A stretch of DNA of 64,000 nt from NCBI GenBank assembly GCA_028023455.1, contig JAQFVV010000030.1:6960501-7024500 (forward strand), given 5' to 3'. Both the position numbers and the translations under genes were made by a program. How positions within the stretch are numbered: position 1 is the first letter of the stretch; the number at the start of each line of letters is the position of its first letter. Positions 23,201-35,279 of the stretch are shown piece after piece. Source of the stretch: Epiperipatus broadwayi (lineage: Eukaryota; Onychophora; Udeonychophora; Euonychophora; Peripatidae). Below the pieces are notes generated by a model. That model was not told the DNA's origin, did not search any database, and saw only the letters and a program-made list of their open reading frames with translations.

Positions 23201-24220
23201 AAAAAAAAAAATTACTATACATATAGTTTGTTAAAATAATCATGAAGATATAAGTAAATTTTATTCAAATTTTTTTTTGGTCATTGCCAACAACAATCAA
23301 AGGGGAGTCAGCTTGTTTATATGCCCAAGATCAAAGAGTGCGCCAATCAGCAATCTTCTATGCTTTTGTCAGCTTATCTATAGTTTTCTGGAGATTATTG
23401 ATATCTTCAGATTTTTTTAAAAACTAATAAATCAATATTTTACTTCCAATATATGCCATTAAATGAACATAAAACTGGCAAAATAAGATTGCAGCAAAAG
23501 TGATTTAAAGCTGAAGCACAGCAGTGCTATCACAATACTTGGTGGAACACTGATTATGGTTATTATAAAATTAATAATCACGATAGTGCTTTCACACTGA
23601 AACATAGCTGCTATTCTATTGTGCAAATGTATTAAATTTATGAATTTTAATGTTTTAATTTTTGTTTATTTACATTTTTTTTTTTCATTTTTTGAATAGC
23701 ATGTAATTAAAGTTGCATCTTCACACATATATATATATATAAATGCAAAATATTTTCCATATATAATTTAAGTTTGCAGTTTTTTTATAATATTTAAATG
23801 TAAATAATTTATATTAGATTTATTGATTTATACAAATTTATATTAACAAGATAAAATGTGCACTGAATGAAAATTAATTATTTTAAAAATGCATTCGTAA
23901 TCAATAAAAATTATGTCTCAAAAGTTTGCAGATACTCATATTTTTTAGCATAATTTAAAACTAGGTTCCTTTTTTTGTAAGAAAATTTCAACAATATAAA
24001 TAACTATCACTTAGATAAAATAAGACATTGAAAGTAGAAACTTGAGATATCTTGATTGCTAATCCAATCAGATATTAATTGCCATGATTTAAAAATTAAT
24101 GAAATATTTAATATTTGCATCTTGATTAACATGACTTTGTAATTTATTTCTAATTTATTCCAGTATTTTGCTTTAAAAGTAAAAAATGAATTAATATTTA
24201 AGTAAAATCTTGTGCATAAA
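20235..24220. other. AT-rich non-coding DNA
   Basis: No gene is supported. Locally less AT-rich islands at about 21895-21970, 22520-22630, 22730-22790 and 23280-23350 suggest old insertions. I could not match them to a family, and the frames within them lack known motifs. A G10 run lies near 20785. Confidence 0.45.
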
Positions 24221-24230
24221 GTAAAAGACT

Positions 24231-24340
24231 TGTCAAGCGTTGGTGGTCGAGTAGTCAGCACAGCTGCCTTACAAGCAGTTATCCCGAGTTCGCAGGTTCA
24301 CTTTGGCCAATGCTTTGACCCATGAAAAAAAAAAAAAAAA
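24231..24340 (+). repeat. tRNA-derived SINE with poly-A and target duplication
   Basis: TGTCAAGCGTTGGTGGTCGA is followed by CAGCTGCCTTACAAGCAGTT, GAGTTCGCAGGTTCACTT, TGCTTTGACCCATGAAAA and a 16-A tail. Flanking GTAAAAGACT (24221-24230) and GTCAAAGACT (24341-24350) form a 10-bp target duplication with one mismatch. This supports insertion by LINE-driven retroposition. Confidence 0.85.
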
Positions 24341-24350
24341 GTCAAAGACT

Positions 24351-25520
24351 TTAATTAATATTAACTAATTTGATATGGAAGTTAAGAGAGAAATCTTATT
24401 GAAGAAATAAGTTTAAGATCAAAATTCTGTTATTGATTATTGTTGTAAAATAAATGAAAATAGATTGAAAGTCAATGAGAACATAATTGTGAACCACAAG
24501 ATAATTATTGAATGGATGTAGGAGATGAAAAAGTGAAATATTTAAAATCAAACAGGAATATTATGTTGAAACTGATAGGGTAATTTTCCATAATTGTAGA
24601 AAAATAAAAAAATTGTGGAAACATTATCATGATAGGAGTTACTTATTACCATGTTTTATTTATATATGTAGCATGCTAATTACAATGGATGTCAAAAATA
24701 TTTATTTTTGTACTATTTATAAATAATTTTTATATACGTACATATTTATACGTGTGTGTGTGTCTATATATGTCTGTGTGTTTTAACATAGTTGTGACAT
24801 ATACTGGCATTTAAAAATTACACATTAAAGGCAAAAACACTTAATGTAAAGTTATGCAGAACACATTATTCATATTAAAAAAGTTAAAGATTTTTTTTTT
24901 TTACTATTTTAAAAAAGTACTAATTGCTTTAATACAATTAATTGCTTTTGAGGAAAAGATAAAAAAAAGATAAATTAGACACAGGAAATATGAAGTGATT
25001 GTAAATAATAAAGTTTTAACATTTTGTAATAGAGATGTTTTTATAATATATATTTAAAAAGGCCACATTCAATTTATGTTTTAATTTAATAGGATATGGT
25101 TTTTTTATTTTTGAATGAACAGATAAATAAATTAGGTTTAGATACTGTAGAGGTTATTCTTAGACTAACCATATGACCTAGTTTATTCTGGGCAATCCAA
25201 GATAATATCGGTTTTAATTAAAATTGCATCTTGTAATAGTTAAATTTTTTACATTTCTTAATCTTTTTTTTTTCTTTTTTTTTTGTAATATTTCAGTTGA
25301 TAAAATTGATTTAACTAAATATTTTATATTTGTTTATTATTTTATTTACTAAACTAAATATAAAATTTTATTACTGTTATAATTTGCAAAAAAGATTTGC
25401 TATTAACCTAAGGAAATCCATTGATCCATGTCTTTAAATAAACATATAATTTATAATGTTCTTACGTTTTTGTTATTGATGTTCTTATTACCACCTGATT
25501 ATTCATATGGTAAATAATTC
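24351..25520. other. AT-rich non-coding DNA
   Basis: I see no gene, only short TG and TA microsatellites (for example GTGTGTGTGTG near 24752). Confidence 0.5.
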
Positions 25521-25525
25521 TTGGT

Positions 25526-25630
25526 TGTCAAGCATTAGTGGTTGAGAGGTGAGCGACAGCTGCTTTGCAAGCAGTTGTCCCGGGTTAGGAATTCGCTTCC
25601 TGGCTGATGCTATGACACATGAAAAAAAAA
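25526..25630 (+). repeat. tRNA-derived SINE
   Basis: The order is TGTCAAGCATTAGTGGTTGA, GCTGCTTTGCAAGCAGTTGT, CCCGGGTTAGGAATTCGCTT, then GCTGATGCTATGACACATGA and an A-rich tail. The anticodon-loop equivalent reads TTTGCAA. Possible target duplication: TTCTTGGT before and TTATTGGT after. Confidence 0.82.
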
Positions 25631-25639
25631 TTATTGGTT

Positions 25640-26423
25640 TGCTCTATGGCATACCTAACAACTTATTTCAGAGTTTATGATCAAGAAAATACTGTAGTAT
25701 TTTTATCAAATGTCTGATAATTTGTACTAAAGATAGTAGTTAGATTTTGAATAATTCACATACACTTAAGGTAAACAAAAATAAACTTTAGAGCTAAGAA
25801 TCTCCAAGTTATGGACTTAATCTGCCATTTTATAATATCTTTCTATATTGCATGAATCGAGAGAACTGCTATTGTTAAATGAATCATTGTTGAACTTGGT
25901 AAACTTGAAAGAAAAGATGAAGAAACAATTGATATACATATATTATTACAAAGGCACAAATATTGGAAGCATAGATTATTACAAATAAGAAGACAAATGG
26001 ATATCAAATGCAGATCATTCAAACTCTTGGACCAATAAGTTCTCATCCTGATAAGTGAAGGATTTTCTATATATGCATATATTAGTTTTGATTAGCTGAA
26101 ACAATATTTTAAAATTGTTATGGGCAATTTAAAAGTTAAAATTGGTGAAAATGTTGTGCATAACTTTGTACATTGAGGCAAAAATGAGAGAGCATAAACA
26201 TATGGACCCCTCCCCCTCTATTTTACTTTTTTAGGTAAAATCCAAATCAGATGTGGAATTGTAAATTGCAGAAAAGAAATAATATAAAAATATTTAAGAA
26301 TGACTTATTTAGAAGAAGCAAATATGGTAATGGTCAAAATTTTCAAAAATATTTTGGTTTGGAAGGGTATTTCAGAAATTAGAAGAAAAAATGGTTCTTT
26401 TATGAAGTACGCAGAAAAATTCC
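25640..26423. other. AT-rich non-coding DNA
   Basis: Nothing recognisable. The minus-strand open frame at 25843-26046 is low-complexity and has no family motif. Confidence 0.45.
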
Positions 26424-26436
26424 ACAAAGGACTATA

Positions 26437-27013
26437 TAATGTATAGGATATATGAGCACAGACCTTCATACGACCCTCCACTCTCCACTCTATCTCATAA
26501 CACTGATACACTTGAACACATATATGTTGAAAAGATAAATAATCTATATACATATTTCTGCTAAACCAGCAATCATCAGTTGGTCTAGATTATCATCTCT
26601 ACACATACATGCAATAAATGCTCAAATATATATTAAGATAGCCAATCTTCATACTTTAATGGGTAGGCTTCAATCCACTCTACATTCCAACTCTTCAACC
26701 GTCCATCCAATTAAAAATCTGATGATGGAACGCTCAAAGGCCACTATGAGGCCGAGATTCTCATCACATTCCATGTTGAGCTAAAGTCAATCTGACCCGT
26801 CATGTACAGGACACAATTCATTAATACATATACAAAGGATGGGCGGACATCTCTACTATGTAATAACTGAAATACAGGCTTATTATATACCTGTGTCAAT
26901 ATATGTAATATATAGGATATATGAGCACAGACCACACAATCCACCACTGTGCACATGCCCTATATATTACATATATTGTTACAGGTATATAATAAGCCTG
27001 TTTTTCAGTTATT
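26437..27013 (-). mobile_element. Palindrome-headed repeat, copy 2 (577 bp) with 13-bp direct flanks
   Basis: It is the inverse of the repeat at 19670-20230: the body carries CAGCAATCATCAGTTGGTCT, CTCAAAGGCCACTATGAGGC, CATGTACAGGACACAATTCA and GGATGGGCGGACATCTC. It ends in a long hairpin, 26863-26923 against 26958-27016, whose arms contain ACAGGCTTATTATATACCTG. The motif TATAGGATATATGAGCACAG occurs both at the left end (26442) and inside the hairpin (26915). Identical ACAAAGGACTATA at 26424-26436 and 27014-27026 flanks the copy as a target duplication. The overlapping open frames on both strands are not genes. Confidence 0.8.
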
Positions 27014-27049
27014 ACAAAGGACTATAGTAATAAAAATAAGAACCCAAAA

Positions 27050-28060
27050 TAGTTCATAATTGCAACATTTGTTGAAATTCCAAGCATTTTAAATGAAATG
27101 CTAAGAAACCATTTACATTTGCAAAAAATGGAAAAGTCCCAGAAATGTTGAAATTATAATAATATTTTAAAAGAGGCAGAATAAGAAACAGTTCACAAAG
27201 TATATTGTTTAGATAAATGAAAATTTACAATTCTGATATTGACTCTTAAGAAAATTGAAAAAGAATTACAGATCTATCAATCCATATAAGATGAAAATCA
27301 TTCCAAATTATTAACAGAATATATTAAATTCAAGTCAATAAAAAGAATATGCTGAATTAAAAAATTGTTTTTATATGATAGACCAGAGGTGGGCAATTGT
27401 TTTGGCTCCGGAGCCACAGAGTTTGGCGGAGGGCTACATCGGGGCCCACAAGGGCCGCATCTTTTTTTCGTGACACAATAAACATACTGCTTTATTCCCT
27501 GTATTACCAAAGAAATATTTGTTTGTCCATTCTTCATTAAATACACAACATTCGTCACTGATTTTACACTTTTTCGGAGGGTTCATAGTTTCACTAAAGT
27601 TGAAAATTTATATATTTGCTAATGCAAAGACAAAATTGAAATTATCCTGATCGACTGGAAAAGAACTGCACATTGTATCTACACTGCACATGTGTATTGA
27701 TGTGGCCATCCTAGTGGAAAATATGAGATGAATCTTCGGTCACGCACAAGAAGGAAATCTCAATTCAAGGCAGATTTTTTTGATTGTTTTGGCGGGCCGC
27801 ATAAAAACTCTTAGCGGGCCGCTATTTGCTCACCCCTGTAATAGTCCATAATCATGCATTAATTGAAGTTATAGAAAAGATCAGTTAGTATATATTGCAA
27901 TACTATATTGGATTTATAGAATATGAAAAGACATTTGACTCTATAAATATAGAATTGAAAAAATTGTCAGACTATTAAGATTTACTAAAGCACAGTGATT
28001 TATTTACATGGTAAGGTTAAGAAGATTAGCATTGATAAAAAATTAAATTTATGATTAATT
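27050..28060 (+). pseudogene. Non-LTR retrotransposon reverse transcriptase, 5' piece (LINE A)
   Basis: Plus-strand fragments in order: a PEMLKL segment (about 27140); KKNYRSINPYKMKIIPNY (about 27255-27315), matching the RT motif NYRPISLL..KI; then, after an inserted hAT element, NHALIEVIEK (about 27850-27880); and YIGFIEYEKTFDSI (about 27905-27945), matching the LYMAFIDYEKAFDSV box with the first catalytic Asp replaced by Glu. It ends with LHGKVKK-like sequence near 28010. Stops are frequent. The same family supplies 30640-31120, 52100-52400 and 62430-63330 (minus). Confidence 0.72.
27384..27838. mobile_element. Non-autonomous hAT element, 455 bp, inside LINE A
   Basis: The left end CAGAGGTGGGCAATTG and the inverted right end CAATAGGGGTGAGCAA-type (read on the plus strand as TTTGCTCACCCCTG) form 13-bp terminal repeats with two mismatches. 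Flanks TGATAGAC (27376-27383) and TAATAGTC (27839-27846) are an 8-bp duplication with two mismatches. GC-rich terminal blocks (GGGCCGCATC, GGCGGGCCGCATAAA) stand out from the flanking DNA. The minus-strand open frame 27298-27558 is the translation of the terminal repeat and has no function. Confidence 0.82.
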
Positions 28061-28089
28061 TTTTCAATAGTTTTTATAACTTTCAAAAC

Positions 28090-30640
28090 CCAAAGTGTCA
28101 GGTTTAACATTACTTCAGGAAACATTAATGCATGTGATGGATTGATTCCATTTTTCCAATTCATTTATTGCACTTTTGTATGAAGTATTGTAATGGTCAA
28201 GCATATGTATAACCTGTTACAAGACCCAGAGACTAAGCAAGTGTTCTTAACCAGTTTGCCTCATGGTATTGCTACCCCTAGACAATATTAGTCCAACCCT
28301 TTCACTCATGCTTCGAGACCTCTCCTACATAATTAACAGCCTTAATGTGTACATAATTTTAATTCCTGTATAGCTCAACGTAGCTCACAGAGAAGCAGAG
28401 ACTCTCATTAGGTAACTTATAAGTAATAATTCTAAGATTCCGATCAATAATAGAATTGATGAGAAAAAACAGTTATATTTTTTTTATAGTCAGTGAGGTT
28501 TATTTGTAACAAACAAATTATTTATTATATTCTGGTTGTGATAACAATGATAACTTACATAATAAAAATAAAAAGGCATTCACTTTGTTATCGAGATAAT
28601 ATTACAGATAATTATCCACCAAAGTGCAGATAAGTATTTATTATTTCATCTGACTTAAATTATAATCATGGTCTTAGGGTAATTAAGCAATGAAATTATG
28701 TTCTTTGGGACAGTGTGCTATCTGTCATGGTTACAACATAAGACAGGAGGAATAACACTAATAATAGCAAGACTGCATCTGATGTCAGTAGCGCAGATGC
28801 TCGGCTTAATGATATCCACATGGTATTCACTGAGAAATGGAAGTCATATATATACCCCACTAGACTATACTATCTGGAATCTTGTATCAACAGGCTATAC
28901 CTAAACCAATGAGTTTTTTACATCTGGAACTCATTTCGACAGACTACTCATCATGAATATATTATTAATAGTGGGCACTGAATGCACCACATAAACAAAT
29001 AAGTCAGTGAATTAATATAATACGAGTGTATCAGTAAGATAATCAATGATGGCACATACCCAATACAGTATTGCGATAGATGGACACTATAATCTAAACA
29101 ATTTTTATTTACGCCCATATTATTTGCAAATTAATAAAATGTATTTATAATGATGCCACACCTCTCAATGAAACATTTAACTATAGAATTTATAATTTTT
29201 GATCTAATATGTGATAAATTATGTTAACTTTATTGATATTGTTAATCAATAATTGTAATTAACAGGGATTACACAAACCCATACCTATTGATGGCTAATC
29301 TGGTCTTTACAACATTACACATGAATAAAACAGCCTTTATATTTGTGCCTAGCTATATTTGGCCAAGCGCATACATATACATCGAGGTAAGATGCGATTG
29401 TATTTTATGGCAATACTTTCAATTTTAAAGCATAATAAAGAAAAATCATTGATTCCCTGGATAACGGTTTACTATACAATCAATACTTCACTTCTAAATT
29501 ATGTAAATCCTGTTAGTGAACATACCCTATTGAGTACATAATTTATAGCTAAAATCCATTTGTTACCCTTCACTAGGTTTCCCGTGACCTAGCTATGGAA
29601 ACCCTTTGTAGGATGATGGGGGGAAAAATGTAGCAAAGCAGTTAACGAAAAGATTTTTCTTTTTTTTCTTCTTGACTCTACACAAAACATCCTTAGGATT
29701 CCTTGAAGAAAAAAGCAAGGCTTTAATTATATTTTTATTAAACTTAATTCCTCTATCTTCCAATCTCCTTTCTTACAAGTAAATAATAATAGGCCAGCAT
29801 TATTCTACCTTTTCGTAAACATATAAATAATATTAAATCTAGTGCATGCATATTCTTATTACAATTATTTTAGTGACTGTATAAAAAACAAATACATGCA
29901 TTACTTTTGTCTGGGATGATTTTTTTGTATAGTTACGTGTATAACATTACCGGTAATTCATGAAGTATTGGTGAATTGCTTATGCTGGTGTGCATTGTCT
30001 TTATGTTTGAAAAGAGGCAGGTTGATGATCACTCTATATCTGTCTCTCCATTGAAATAGTCATATTGTCATGAATTTCCTGCGATGGCTGGACGGGTAAT
30101 TGGATCAGCTTACATGATAGAAACTCAGGTACAGCATGTATTATACTGGGTAATGGAATACATTAGGTGGTTACTTAACATTGCTACTGAAACATATCTC
30201 GAGGTTGCCCTTCTCTCCTACAACATGGGGAAAGCTGACTCCGAGTTACCAGTACATACTTGCAAGAGGGTGATCCATAATCAAAAATACAGAACCTTTA
30301 AAAAAAACTCTTCTTCTGAACAAAAGACCATACTCTGTATTTATAAGGTATTTTTTTCTAAAGCACATTGGGAAAAATTAAAATTATTTGTCAGGTCTCT
30401 TCTTTTTCTTAAGCTTAATGGCCATTAGTATATTTTATTTTAATTTCAATTATCTTTTGTGCGAATGCATTTACTTTTCTACTGCAACCTCTGAAACATG
30501 TACAATATACAATTATTTAGATTTTATTTAATTTTTAAAATATTTAGTTTTTTTGAGGTTTATCTGTGTGTGCAAGTCTAACAAAGTTTGCATGTATTGT
30601 TAAATGACGGGAAATAAAAAAAATGAAACATGCATATGTG
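28090..30640. other. Unidentified, less AT-rich block inserted between two collinear LINE A pieces
   Basis: The RT coding of LINE A stops near 28060 and resumes near 30640, although the related copy at 62430-63330 has only about 100 bp between the same points. About 2.5 kb of foreign DNA therefore lies here. Its composition is visibly more mixed than the surroundings at 28580-29560 and 30010-30300. Open plus-strand frames at 28698-28904, 29359-29541 and 30084-30428 (114 residues, starting MAGRVIGSAYMI) show no domain I recognise. I see no terminal repeats, rRNA or tRNA. Candidates are a decayed transposon of another class, or organellar or viral DNA; none is supported. Confidence 0.5.
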
Positions 30641-31120
30641 CACCACTTCAGTATTTTATGGATTAAAATAATAAGCTGAGGGCATAGTAATTATAGAGAT
30701 TACCTAAATCATCCATATTTTAAAGATAATATGATTGTTTTTGGAAATGATATTTCAGAATTTAAGGAATTGCTTCAGAAGCTAGTAGAGAAAAATCAAG
30801 AAAGTAAAAGTTACATTAAATCATAATATTTTTTAAAAAGAGAAGAAAATGAAGATTGATAATAAATGAATTAGAAAAAGATAATTATAAATTGCTTGAT
30901 CAAATTATTAATGCAAATGAAAACAGTGTATGAAGTTGATGTAGTATTAAATTGGGACAAAGTGCATTTATTAAAATAATTTTAATATTAAAGAAAAGAA
31001 TGCCTTTGTGTATTAAAGGGAAGGTTTTTAACATGTTTTTTAATGCTTACTTATAGATCAGATTCTTGGACAGTTAGCAATAGACCACACACTGAAATGC
31101 AGATGTGCAACATTTTAGTG
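30640..31120 (+). pseudogene. LINE A reverse transcriptase, 3' piece
   Basis: Plus-strand fragments: YLNHPYFKDNMIVFG (about 30690-30740) stands where YLNHLRFADDIVLF is usual; both catalytic aspartates are altered. Next come DISEFKELLQKLVEKN, a DNYKLLDQIINANEN segment (about 30875-30920) and KKRMPLCIKGKVFNMFF (about 30990-31040). These are the conserved C-terminal RT and thumb blocks of the same family. Stops and shifts abound. Confidence 0.72.
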
Positions 31121-31129
31121 CAATGATGA

Positions 31130-33770
31130 TTTTTACTATTAAAGTATGTGTAATATAATATAATAATATTATTTATGTTTGACCAGGTAATGCATCTATT
31201 GGTATCAATTTACAGAGAACAATATAAATTGTAAAAGAAAACTCCATGGGAAATTGTATGAGATCAACAAGTTTTTTTAAAAAGTAAGCAGGGGTTTTAG
31301 ACAATAATTGCCGATCCTTTTAATTTTACTTTTAAGTTTTCTGTACAATTACCAATTATATATATATACTCTGAATTACATATATATAGAGAGAGAGAAT
31401 ACCTAAATTATATTTATCATCTTGATCTAAAATCAAAAATATTGTGCAGGTCTCACTTTAAGAAGTTAATGAAGTTTTTTTTTTTTTTGAGTCTTAATGG
31501 ATGATGTATATAGCATGACATAGTATCATGACTATCTAACTATCAATTACTGTGAATCCATTTTTATTGTCTAGCATTACAGTGAAATTTTTTTCTTTGG
31601 AGGTTTACCAAGATGCTTGTATTCAGTAATGGTAATTGCTATTGATATTCTGAAGCAAAGAATCTCAGCTGGAATAAGAATTGACATACATATTCTGCAT
31701 TAGTCATGGCAATTAATAGAATACTGCTGGGAGATTTTGCATCCGACATAATTTATTAACTGTAGGATTTCTACCTAATAGATAAACTTTGAAATTTATT
31801 TTGTAATGAATTAATTCAACTGAAAAGTTTAAATTTTCATACAAATATGTTGTGCACACATTGCATATATATTTTGACAATGGAACTGTTAATATGAAAT
31901 ATGTGGATAACATCATTAATTTAAACTATTATTTGGCAGTTAAGATTTGAAGATAGAGACTATTTTGTTTACTGGCAATCATGGGTTCTCTATTATTCTA
32001 CATTAAATTTTTTTGATTATGCCATGCACAAATGATAGTGCATATTCTTACAAGACTAAAGTTTTACAAATCAAGCAGTTCTCTTAATTTTATGGAATTC
32101 GATATAATCTTATTATTTGTATACAATATAGAAGTGAATAAAATTATAAAATCAGTATTAATAGAGCCATGTCTACTTCCTATTTGCATAATTGTATCAT
32201 GAAGATTATACTATAAGGATTTTAGTTGTCTGCTTTTATATGATTTGGTTTATTGAACTGAAAATCACCAAAATTTGCAGAAAAATTGGGATTAGATCAT
32301 AGGACAATCTTCACATTTATTTATGCAATTTTCTTGGATAGTATAATATCTTACAATGAATGAAATACACTTCTTGTATATCATTTATTTAAAAAAAACG
32401 TTTCAATGTATATTCAATTGTCATTTATTCTCTGATTGCATGAGATCAATGAAATAGTGTAATTTAATACTTCATCTAATTAAGAATAAAATCAAACTGA
32501 TATGCTCTGTTTTTATATGAATTTTGCAGTGAAATTGATATCTTTTATTTGTTTTTCAAGGATCAACAAAGCTATTCATCTTTCTAGTATACATTGGTGA
32601 ATAGTATATTATTTTTATCTTAGATGCATGCTAAAGAAATTTCACAATCAAAACTGATTTTTATTCTCCCCCTGGATTTAACTATGATAATTAAGGATGA
32701 AAACTTAGTTCATGGGAAATGCACAGTATAGCTAGGGAAATGTAATATTGTTTACAAACTCAAAACACTATAAGCTTTGAAATAAGTATCTTTACTGTTT
32801 ATTAGCTTTCGGGACCCAAATTTTATAAATAAAATTTTTATTATAAGTCAATGAGTTCATTATCAGAGTAAATCCATAAACGCCTTATTTAAAGCTGTAT
32901 TTAAAATCAAGTTGAATTAGTCATTTAAAGTTCTAGATATAACCACTCTTAATATAAATCATATAATATGATATAGATTAGATATATTACTGTAGTTCAA
33001 AATATTAGTCAATAAAATAATGTCATAACATACTTATTGAAATGTAATAGTTGTAAGCTGAGTATTCAACCAAGATGAAGAGCTTTTCTCAAATAATTGA
33101 ATTTTATGATATATATGATTAAGAGAACCAGGAAAGCTGATTGCTTAATTAAGAAATTGTTGGTTTGATTTAGTGTAGTAGTCAATTTTCTACATTACAG
33201 TTGTAACAACACATTATTTTTAATTTTTTACAGTAAAAAGGGTCGCACCCATCACTTTTGTATCATATTTTTATCATAATTACATATTTATTTAGATGTA
33301 ATAGGTTTACATAATTTTTGTATGTTTGCAACAAAGTCACCCATTTTCAAAAAATATATTCTTAATCCATGGATTTTGTTTTAAATATGTATTTAAAAAT
33401 AGGAATTGCTTTATGCTCCTAAGATATTATAGTTATATATATATACACACACATAAATGGGTATCAGATAAAGTTTAGGTTCAAGAATCAATTACTTACT
33501 ACAGATAATATCAGAAAGAAGCTAAAATGTGCTTTAGTGATTACAATAATTTGTGTTATTTCATTAGCAATGCTCAGTTACAGAATACTCTTAGGAAAAT
33601 AATTATGTTGGTGCAGCTATTATACTTATGAGGAATTTCTATATGGGACTAGAAATTACAATTATATCATATTGGTTGATAAATGAATATCAGTCACTTT
33701 AGGACATCAGTCTTATAGCGAAAAGTGAAGATCTTAAGATTTACTAGGAAAGGTAAAGAATTAAAGAAAA
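31130..33770. other. AT-rich non-coding DNA
   Basis: No supported gene. The minus-strand frame at 31713-31916 has no family motif. Microsatellites TATATATA and GAGAGAGA lie near 31350-31400. Confidence 0.5.
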
Positions 33771-33779
33771 GATGGTATT

Positions 33780-34330
33780 ATGACTAATACGAAGAAGAGA
33801 TGACAACTGATTTTAAACGTGATTGTGAAGACATAGAAGTTAGTGACAATTTTTGTCTTCTTGGAATGTTGAACAACCATGAAGAAGAGATGACAACTGA
33901 TTTTAAACTTGATTGTGAAGACATAGAAGTTAGTGACAATTTGGAATGTTGAACAACCACGAATGTAGCAAGCAGTTAAAAGATTTATTACAAAGTGATA
34001 CATAATTGCATTGAAAAAACTGGAGATTTTCAAATATAAGTTTATATCTTTATAAATTAAGATCAGATGTGTTCGAGTTGGAATTTTTTCTGTGGCTTTC
34101 TAAGGATACTAAAAGGTGAATAAAAAACATATAGAAAAATTAATGTTTTGAAATGTGATGAATATTTTTAACAATGTTATGGATAACAAGCATAATGAAC
34201 AAGATGAGATCATTTTGATTAAATTCTGAATTTTTGCTTGAATCACAGATGAATTAATTATATTCATTATAAATTGAATAATACTGGGAAAAGATTGAAA
34301 GTAAAATATGATCCTGGTAACTAGCAATGA
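33780..34330 (+). pseudogene. Non-LTR retrotransposon C-terminal RT region (LINE C) with an internal tandem duplication
   Basis: The plus strand reads CEDIEVSDNFCLLGMLNN (about 33820-33875), matching the IEVVDxFxFLGxMIN block after the catalytic core. Further on come a QLKDLLQ segment and, near 34140-34230, a CFEM...LTMLWIT...NKMRSF series corresponding to FEMWCWRRLLRISWTEHKTNEEVL. An 82-91-bp segment is doubled in tandem (33798-33888 and 33889-33970). The antisense open frame at 33761-34033 is a shadow of this repeat. Confidence 0.55.
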
Positions 34331-34763
34331 TATGAATTAACTCCATCATCACAATCATAAATATGCTGTACTTTTAAGAAGTCTGAACATTTGTAATAAC
34401 TTTAGAGAAATGTCATTCATATCATCACTAGGAAACAAAATTGATTTGGCAGATCTTAATAATAATAATAATATGATAATATAAATACAGATAAAACAGT
34501 CTTGAACATAAAATCTATAAAGTTTAACTTTGATTTAATACATTTATATACTTTCTTAGTAATTTTAATAAGCTCATAAAATCATAGCAATTATATATGT
34601 AATGGTGGGAATAAGTTTCATGAATTAATTTATGTTTTTAGACTTACTATCTAATAATGTGATTTATTCACAGGCTCATTACAATTATTAAAAGTCAATC
34701 TTTTGTTCAATTTATACATTTTTAAGTAATAGATATAATAAACACTTCTCCAATTCTTGTCAA

Positions 34764-34955
34764 ATTCATATAAATAAAGATATAATTAAAGACAGATATA
34801 TTAATCTTTAACTGATATTTAAAGTACTAGAGATAATCTCTAGTTTCGAAAATGATTAGTAATAATCATTAGTGTATTTATCTGAAATGGATGGTGTCAA
34901 AGTTGTGAGTGGAGGGAGTTTGACAATGGTAAATGAAAATGTAACAATTTTTAAG
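34764..34955 (+). repeat. Dispersed repeat copy 2
   Basis: It contains AGATATATTAATCTTTAACT, CTAGAGATAATCTCTAG, a AATGATTAGTAATAATCATT palindrome, TGTCAAAGTTGTGAGTGGAG and TTGACAATGGTAAATGAAAA. These occur in the same order at 47660-47832 and inverted at 6502-6637. The upstream TATAAATAAAGATA also recurs near 6372. Confidence 0.75.
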
Positions 34956-35162
34956 TAATATGAGAAAATTGTCCTTTTTTGCAAATTTGATAAAAATTGG
35001 TTCTTTAGGAATTAGAATTTTGAATTATTATAGTAACTTATTTATTGGGATTTACTTGTTCTGGGAATATTTATATACAATAAATGCATTTGAAAATTGA
35101 CTTTACTCACTTAAAAATATCTACGATACATTAAACCGCATGTAAATTATAGTTGGTTTTTT

Positions 35163-35262
35163 TTTCATGTGTCAAAGCATCAGCCGGGAAGCGAACCGCG
35201 AACCCGGGACAATTGCTTGTAAGGCAGCAGCTGTGCTGACCACTCGGCCACCAACGCTCGAC
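35163..35262 (-). repeat. tRNA-derived SINE, minus strand, with perfect 15-bp target duplication
   Basis: Read on the minus strand: GTCGAGCGTTGGTGGCCGAG, GTGGTCAGCACAGCTGCTGC, CTTACAAGCAATTGTCCCGG, GTTCGCGGTTCGCTTCCCGG, then GATGCTTTGACACATGAAAA with a poly-A end. This is the best-preserved copy in the window. ATGTAAATTATAGTT occurs at 35140-35154 and 35264-35278, an exact target duplication outside the poly-A. Confidence 0.92.
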
Positions 35263-35279
35263 TATGTAAATTATAGTTT

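Noticed and set aside
27298-27558. 86-residue minus-strand frame rich in Cys and Pro (CGPCGPRCSPPP)
   Set aside because: It is the antisense of the GC-rich hAT terminal region and spans the insertion boundary.
28580-29560. Mitochondrial insertion (NUMT) or rRNA
   Set aside because: The composition is suggestive, but I could not align any frame or RNA stem to a mitochondrial gene, so I leave it unassigned.
33761-34033. 90-residue frame with an internal repeat as a repeat protein
   Set aside because: It is the antisense of a tandem duplication in a LINE remnant.
35163-35262. Possible functional tRNA gene on the minus strand
   Set aside because: Poly-A end, target duplication, multiple genomic copies and an incomplete cloverleaf identify it as a SINE.
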